Assembly (NCBI GenBank): GCA_021779695.1
Contig: JAJYAE010000014.1
Location: 1-29,112 of the forward strand
DNA from: Acidobacteriota bacterium
Lineage (GTDB): Bacteria > Acidobacteriota > Terriglobia > Terriglobales > Acidobacteriaceae
Direction: 5' to 3'
Length of the DNA stretch: 29,112 nucleotides
Shown: positions 24,619 to 29,112 of the stretch, piece after piece
How the letters are laid out: each line of letters begins with the position of its first letter
Position numbering within the stretch: the first letter of the stretch is position 1
Made by a program: the position numbers and the translations under genes
Notes under the pieces: model-generated
The model's input: only the letters and a program-made list of their open reading frames with translations
What the model was told of the DNA's origin: nothing
Databases searched by the model: none

Positions 24619-26229
24619 ATGTCCAGTAAGCGTCCTCTTGTTCTCACCATCCTCGACGGATGGGGCTACCGCGCTGAAACCGCCAACAACGCCATCGCAC
24701 TGGCCCGCAAGCCGTCCTACGACAAGCTCCTGCGCGAGTTTCCCAACACCCTCATCCGCGCCTCCGAGCACTTCGTCGGCCTGCCCGACGGCCAGATGGG
24801 CAACAGCGAAGTCGGCCACCTCAACATCGGCGCCGGCCGCATCGTCCAGATGGACATCACCCGCATCGACGCGCAGATTGCATCCGGCGAGTTCCAGAAG
24901 AACCCAGCCATCGTGCAGGCCATGCAGCGCGCCCGGGACAACGGCCGCCAGCTTCACCTCTTCGGCCTTGTCTCCGACGGCGGCGTCCACTCCCACCAGG
25001 AGCACCTCTACGCCCTGCTCCGCACCGCGCGCGAGTACGGCGTCGAGCGCGTCTTCGTCCACGCCTTCATGGACGGCCGCGACACCCTGCCCACCTCCGG
25101 CGCAGGCTACATCTCTCAGTTGCAGCAGAAGATGCGCGAGTACGGCATCGGCAAAATCGCCAGCGTCAGCGGCCGCTATTACGCCATGGACCGCGACAAG
25201 CGCTGGGAGCGTGAGCGCAAGGCCTTCGACGCCATGGTCGTCGGCAAAGCCGAAGGCGGCGCGCACACCGACCCCGTCGCCCGCATCAAGGAGAGCTACA
25301 ACAACGGCGTCACCGACGAGTTCCTCATTCCCTTCGTCGTCGTGGATGCAGCGGGCAAGCCTGTCGGTCAGATCCGCGATGAAGATGTCTGCATCAACTT
25401 CAACTTCCGCGCCGACCGCGCCCGCCAGATTACCCGCGTGCTCGCCCGCGAAAGCGGCCTGAACAAGAAAGGCGGCCGCGATCTCGACGCCTGGGAGCCG
25501 CTCGACGAGACCATTCCTCGTTCCGAAATCCCGAAGAATCTCCACTACCTTTGCATGACGCAGTACGACAAGCTCTATGAGCTGCCGCTCGTTATTCTCC
25601 CCGAGTCGATGGACAACATCCTCGCCAACATCCTCTCGGCGCATCACCTGCGCAACCTGCGCGTGGCAGAGACGGAGAAGTTCGCCCACGTCACCTACTT
25701 CTTCAACGGCGGCATTGAGGTTCCTTTTCCTGGAGAAGACCGCAGTTTAATCCCGTCGCTCAAGGTGGCAACCTATGACCTCGCGCCCGAGATGAAGGCC
25801 GAGGCCATCGGCGACACGATCGTCAAGGCCGTTGAAGACACCGCCTTTGACCTCATCGTCGCCAACTTCGCCAACGCCGACATGGTGGGCCACTCCGGCA
25901 AGCTCGAGCCCACCGTCAAGGCCATCGAGGCCGTCGATGCCCAGCTCGGCCGCATCTACAAGGCCGTCAGGGAGCGCAACGGCAACTGGCTCATCACCGC
26001 CGACCACGGCAACGCCGAACTCATGGTGGACCCCGTCACCGGCGGCCCGCACACCGCGCACACCACCAACCCTGTGCCGTTCATCTATGTCGGAGAAGAC
26101 GCCAGCCACTATCGCCTGCGCCCCGATGGCTCCCTGCGCGACATCTCGCCCACACTGCTCAATCTCCTCCACCTCGGCCTGCCCAAGGAGATGACCGGCG
26201 GCGACCTCCGCGTCCCGATCGTCGGATAA
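24619..26229 (+). CDS. gpmI: 2,3-bisphosphoglycerate-independent phosphoglycerate mutase
   Basis: This 536-aa enzyme interconverts 3- and 2-phosphoglycerate with a phosphoserine intermediate and two Mn ions, without a bisphosphoglycerate cofactor. D13 (in ILDGWGYR) and the catalytic S63 (MGNSEVGH) are present. Further sites are the substrate-binding segments [16 protein letters not shown] and [13 protein letters not shown], the [12 protein letters not shown] arginines, and the phosphatase-domain metal ligands in [12 protein letters not shown] and TADHGNAE. Length is normal. ATG at 24619 has a GAGGTG about 12 nt upstream; a GTG at 24607 overlaps that tract and is less likely. Together with eno it provides two consecutive lower-glycolysis steps. 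Confidence 0.97.
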   Translation: MSSKRPLVLTILDGWGYRAETANNAIALARKPSYDKLLREFPNTLIRASEHFVGLPDGQMGNSEVGHLNIGAGRIVQMDITRIDAQIASGEFQKNPAIVQAMQRARDNGRQLHLFGLVSDGGVHSHQEHLYALLRTAREYGVERVFVHAFMDGRDTLPTSGAGYISQLQQKMREYGIGKIASVSGRYYAMDRDKRWERERKAFDAMVVGKAEGGAHTDPVARIKESYNNGVTDEFLIPFVVVDAAGKPVGQIRDEDVCINFNFRADRARQITRVLARESGLNKKGGRDLDAWEPLDETIPRSEIPKNLHYLCMTQYDKLYELPLVILPESMDNILANILSAHHLRNLRVAETEKFAHVTYFFNGGIEVPFPGEDRSLIPSLKVATYDLAPEMKAEAIGDTIVKAVEDTAFDLIVANFANADMVGHSGKLEPTVKAIEAVDAQLGRIYKAVRERNGNWLITADHGNAELMVDPVTGGPHTAHTTNPVPFIYVGEDASHYRLRPDGSLRDISPTLLNLLHLGLPKEMTGGDLRVPIVG

Positions 26230-26247
26230 AAAACACCCAAGCAGGGC

Positions 26248-26287
26248 AAGTTAAGAGGCCTCCAGCATCCTGGAGGCCTCTTAACTT
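26248..26287. terminator. Bidirectional terminator hairpin between gpmI and the convergent membrane gene
   Basis: An 18-nt arm (26248-26265) pairs without mismatch with 26270-26287 around a CATC loop. It lies 18 nt after the gpmI stop and 28 nt past the stop of the convergent gene. CTAGCCTTTGACTTTTC follows it on the plus strand; on the minus strand a T6 run lies 11 nt beyond the stem. Confidence 0.8.
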
Positions 26288-26315
26288 CTAGCCTTTGACT
26301 TTTCTTGTGCGAAAT

Positions 26316-26777
26316 CTATCGCGGCAGCAGCGACTTAATCGAATCCGGCAGGCGCTTCTCAATCACCTTTGCGCGCTCCGCTGCAATCCCACCCAAATAA
26401 GTCGGTGCAGGAGTCGCCATCAACACCAGCGCAAATGCAATCACTGAGAAACATACCCCCGCGATCGCCGCCGACACCAGCATGTGATACATGTCGGAGA
26501 TATCCAGACCCAGCATGCTGAACGCCACATGCTCCAGAGGCCGAATGTGCCGGATGACTGCTAGCGCAAATAAAGAGAAGAACACAGACAGCGAGGTCAA
26601 CACCACCAGCGTCACATCGAGGCTACGATGAAACTTCAGCTTTCCGCTGCAGTGGCTGCACTCGGCCAGATGTTGCTCGTAGTCTTTCCGCATCTCCGGA
26701 TGAATTCCGGAAATGTCATAACGCCAGCTTGCCAGGATGGCGCCTACAACGCGGTCTGTGCATCCATTTCTTGCCAT
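26316..26777 (-). CDS. Membrane protein with zinc-finger-like N-terminus, function unknown
   Basis: This 153-aa protein has a soluble head of about 50 residues containing the spacing HLAECSHCSGKL. This H-x3-C-x2-C arrangement is the pattern of the anti-sigma-factor zinc finger (zf-HC2-like), with an earlier Cys at residue 6. Three hydrophobic segments follow (about residues 56-74, 85-95 and 100-122), then a cytoplasmic tail. The pattern suggests a membrane-anchored zinc-binding regulator, but no sigma factor gene is adjacent, so function is open. ATG at 26777 has no good ribosome binding site. It converges with gpmI at a shared hairpin terminator. Confidence 0.72.
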   Translation of the reverse strand: MARNGCTDRVVGAILASWRYDISGIHPEMRKDYEQHLAECSHCSGKLKFHRSLDVTLVVLTSLSVFFSLFALAVIRHIRPLEHVAFSMLGLDISDMYHMLVSAAIAGVCFSVIAFALVLMATPAPTYLGGIAAERAKVIEKRLPDSIKSLLPR

Positions 26778-27000
26778 AATCGGTTAGACTCAATTCTCTG
26801 AACTTTGACTCAACGCGCAGCCTCATTTCACCCTGCGTCCGCATCAACACATGCATTCATGGTCAACGCATCCGAACGCCGTCGGAGTGCAGTGAAATGC
26901 GGTTGGCTGGACCCTCCGGTTCAGCACAGTCCCTAATTCGGAACCGCTCGCCCCGGTCGCCAAAGTCATGTCAACCTGACACTATTGTAACCGACTTTAC

Positions 27001-27975
27001 TTAAAAGCATACAGAGGAAAGCGGTTGATGTTGCTCCGCCAGCAACAGATGATTCGCCAGCAGGCTCACCCGCCCCTGCAGTGCCCGCTCTGCCGCCACC
27101 CGCGCCAGCTCCGGAAGATTATTGCTTTCAGAAAGATGTGCCAGAATCACATAAGCCGCTCGGCCATCGTACTCCTTCTCCAGAAACTCCGCCGCCGCAT
27201 CGTTTGACAAGTGCCCGACACGCGACAGAACCCGCTGCTTCACGCTCCATGGATAGGGACCATCGCGCAGCATTTCAAGATCGTGGTTCGACTCCAGCAA
27301 CAGCAGATCCAGCCCCTTCAGTTGCGCCTTCACGTTCGGTGGAACGTAGCCCAGGTCCGTTGCTACCCCCAGCCGCACTCCTTCAGCCTCCATCACAAAG
27401 CCCACCGGATCCGTCGCATCATGCGGAATCGTGAAAGGCTGGATCGAGAAGTCACCAATCTGGAACGGCTCCCCCGCACGGAAATACTCCACCGCCGGAA
27501 GCCATGTCGGATCCTTCACGGCGCTGTCATGGATCGGTTCGGCTACTTCCACCGCCGTGGTGCCTCCCGACGGTTCTGCCACTCCATCCGCTTCGTCCGG
27601 CTCGCCTTCTCCGTCCTCAGCATCCATCTCCGCCTGCCGCGTCGCGGCCTGCTTGCGGCACTGCTCCAGCCACTGTGCATAGGTCATCTGGCGTCGCGGC
27701 GTCAGCCAGCGCATCCACGCACGGTGCGTCCCCTCCGTGAAATACACCGGAATCCCCAGCTTTCGCGCCGTCACGGCCAATCCATTCACATGGTCCTGGT
27801 GCTCATGCGTCACCACAATCGCGTCCAGCGTCGCAGGATCCTCGCCCGCTACCTTCATCCGTCGGAAAAGCTCCCGGCAGCTCAGACCCGCATCCACCAG
27901 GATGCGCGTCCGCCCGCCCGTAACAACGGCGCTATTTCCCTTTGAACCGGACGCCAGTACCGTGAACCGAACCAT
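27001..27975 (-). CDS. MBL-fold metallo-hydrolase, WalJ/YycJ-like
   Basis: This 324-aa cytoplasmic enzyme has the metallo-beta-lactamase fold with the zinc motif HEHQDH (H57, H59, D61, H62), the opening VLASGSKGNSAVV and DAGLSCRELFRRM. Later sites are IPHDATDPVGFVMEAEGVRLGVATDLG and LLLLESNHDLEML, all typical of the YycJ/WalJ group of presumed DNA-processing phosphodiesterases. Family members are about 260 aa. This one is longer because of an acidic, low-complexity insert at residues about 92-160, between the zinc motif and the next conserved strand. ATG at 27975 matches the family start; TATGCT ends 6 nt before it, and no Shine-Dalgarno is seen. The frame is open upstream but not protein-like. 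Confidence 0.93.
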   Translation of the reverse strand: MVRFTVLASGSKGNSAVVTGGRTRILVDAGLSCRELFRRMKVAGEDPATLDAIVVTHEHQDHVNGLAVTARKLGIPVYFTEGTHRAWMRWLTPRRQMTYAQWLEQCRKQAATRQAEMDAEDGEGEPDEADGVAEPSGGTTAVEVAEPIHDSAVKDPTWLPAVEYFRAGEPFQIGDFSIQPFTIPHDATDPVGFVMEAEGVRLGVATDLGYVPPNVKAQLKGLDLLLLESNHDLEMLRDGPYPWSVKQRVLSRVGHLSNDAAAEFLEKEYDGRAAYVILAHLSESNNLPELARVAAERALQGRVSLLANHLLLAEQHQPLSSVCF

Positions 27976-27981
27976 GCACAG

Positions 27982-27987
27982 AGCATA
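27982..27987 (-). promoter_or_regulatory. TANNNT (-10-like) hexamer for a leaderless start, MBL hydrolase
   Basis: On the minus strand TATGCT ends 6 nt before ATG 27975. No Shine-Dalgarno is present. Confidence 0.4.
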
Positions 27988-28144
27988 CCGCGCAATCCCC
28001 TTTCCCGCGTACCTACCTGTTGACTCCTTCGGAACCGCCCACGCCGCCCACCTCCACCGCCTGCGGTTATGCTGGTACCCAGGCCGGGAAATCTCATGCA
28101 CCCGCCCCAGCCGCTCGCCTCGCTCCCAGGAGGTTCCACACCCC

Positions 28145-29112
28145 ATGCCCTTTCCTCGCCATCGATCGTTTCCGCTTGCTTGCCTCGCAATCGTGTGCGC
28201 CGCTGCCACAGGCGCTCCTGCGCCTCGCAATGCCGCCCACGCAGCCGATGCACCCGGCAACTCTCCCTCCTGGAATCCTCAAACCGCTGCCCATTACCTC
28301 GACACCCGTGAGCTCGAATGGCAAAGCTGGGATCACGCCAAACGCGAGCAGGGCACGTTCTGTGTCTCCTGCCACACCCAGCTCAGCTATGCATATGCTC
28401 GCCCCGCTCTCCGCTCCGCACTCAACGAGCCCGGCCTCAACCCGCCTGAGGAAGCCCTTCTGGCCAGCGTCCGCAAACGCGTGCAAGGCTGGAGCCAGTT
28501 CCCGCCCTTCTACTCAGATGCCCAGGTCGGCGCGAGCAAGGTTGGCCAGGCCCGCTCCACCGAGGCCATCCTCAACGCGCTCATCCTTCTGCGCTACGAC
28601 GACCGCCATCTTTCCCCCACAACCCGCACCGCCTTGCAGAACATGTGGAGCCTTCAGCTGACCTCCGGTCCCGATCTCGGCTCCTGGAAGTGGCTCAACT
28701 CCAATCTCGCGCCTTGGGAAACACCCGATGCTCAATACTTCGGAGCTGCCATGGTGGCCCAGGCAGTCTCAGCCGCGCCCGATAACTACGCCAAGTCCTC
28801 CGCCGTGGTCGGCAACCTCGCCGCCCTGCGCGTCTACCTCACCTCGCACGCTACACAGCAGCCCCTATTCAATCGCATCGTGGTCCTCTGGGCCTCTTCC
28901 CACATGCCCGCACTCTTCACTCCCCAGCAGCGCAAGCAGCTCATCCGCGAAATCTACAATCACCAGAACCCCGACGGCGGATGGAGCCTCGCCAGTCTCG
29001 GCCCCTGGCAGCGTCTCGACAAGACCCCCGAACCCACCGCTTCCGATGGGTATGCCACCGGGCTCGCCGTCCTCGCCTTGGAAGAAAGCAAGGTACAGGG
29101 AGCCTACCTGGA
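28145..29112 (+). CDS. Secreted CxxCH protein with cyclase-like (alpha-toroid) repeats, 5' part (runs off right edge)
   Basis: The first 322 codons are open to the window edge. The N-terminus is a signal sequence (PLACLAIVCAAATGAPA). Near residue 78 a single haem-attachment-like motif CVSCH appears, followed by TQLSYAYARPALR. Further on are helical repeats with conserved Gly/Asp/Trp turns, notably NPDGGWSLASLG, the Q-x-x-DGGW type of repeat of squalene-cyclase and prenyltransferase toroids, and DGYATGLAVLALEE. The combination suggests a periplasmic protein with one c-type haem next to a toroid domain; no catalytic Asp motif of true squalene cyclases is seen in the available part. AGGAGG at 28128-28133 lies 11 nt before ATG 28145, which supports this start. 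Confidence 0.82.
   Translation, partial: MPFPRHRSFPLACLAIVCAAATGAPAPRNAAHAADAPGNSPSWNPQTAAHYLDTRELEWQSWDHAKREQGTFCVSCHTQLSYAYARPALRSALNEPGLNPPEEALLASVRKRVQGWSQFPPFYSDAQVGASKVGQARSTEAILNALILLRYDDRHLSPTTRTALQNMWSLQLTSGPDLGSWKWLNSNLAPWETPDAQYFGAAMVAQAVSAAPDNYAKSSAVVGNLAALRVYLTSHATQQPLFNRIVVLWASSHMPALFTPQQRKQLIREIYNHQNPDGGWSLASLGPWQRLDKTPEPTASDGYATGLAVLALEESKVQGAYL

Noticed and set aside
24613..25689. Open frame opposite gpmI (358 codons, minus strand)
   Set aside because: Antisense shadow of gpmI with repetitive Ala/Val/Asp composition and no start signals.

Overview
This window looks like an ordinary chromosomal segment of a GC-rich, Gram-negative soil-type bacterium. The protein set fits Acidobacteriota, class Terriglobia (Edaphobacter/Granulicella/Acidobacterium-like): a secreted sedolisin protease, a DUF420 protein next to ctaB, bacteriohemerythrin, an AsmA-like protein, an LptE lipoprotein and several secreted proteins of a type common in that class. 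That placement is inferred from protein resemblance alone, because no rRNA or tRNA gene is visible. Outer-membrane genes (lptE, AsmA-like) show a two-membrane envelope. I see no CRISPR array, insertion sequence, prophage, plasmid origin, toxin-antitoxin pair or defence island.

Layout. 1-912: 5' part of a secreted S53 peptidase running off the left edge. 913-1425: non-coding, with inverted repeats. 1426-4306: an EAL-HDOD signalling protein and an AsmA-like protein. 4361-6477 (minus): a beta-propeller-like secreted protein followed by a PP2C phosphatase. 6557-8005: a DMT transporter and bacteriohemerythrin. 8018-10922 (minus): holA, lptE and a SAM methyltransferase. 10980-13911: a small EamA protein, shikimate kinase, then a cytochrome-oxidase assembly cluster of ctaB, a DUF420 protein and a two-helix protein. 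14048-14500: a two-CBS protein. 14563-18509 (minus): an efflux operon of TetR regulator, HlyD adaptor, ABC ATPase and ABC-2 permease, laid out like E. coli cecR-ybhGFSR. 18682-18936 (minus): a small acidic protein. 19065-21406: cyaY (frataxin), a 3-hydroxyacyl-CoA dehydrogenase and a secreted glycine-zipper protein. 21839-26229: eno, an AmpH-like serine hydrolase, and gpmI. 26316-27975 (minus): a membrane protein with a zinc-finger-like head and a WalJ/YycJ-like metallo-hydrolase. 28145-29112: a secreted CxxCH protein with a toroid-like repeat region, cut by the right edge.

How the genes work together. eno and gpmI catalyse consecutive steps of lower glycolysis. ctaB, DUF420 and the two-helix protein probably serve haem-copper oxidase maturation. 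The TetR operon is a self-contained, probably autoregulated exporter. The other genes are housekeeping functions without an obvious shared pathway.

The most interesting signal is not a gene. Seven start codons that lack a good Shine-Dalgarno sequence have a TANNNT (-10-like) hexamer 5-7 nt upstream, which suggests leaderless transcripts. Genes with a strong Shine-Dalgarno lack such a close hexamer. Four strong hairpins sit where terminators are expected. I did not find a clear previously undescribed multi-gene system here.
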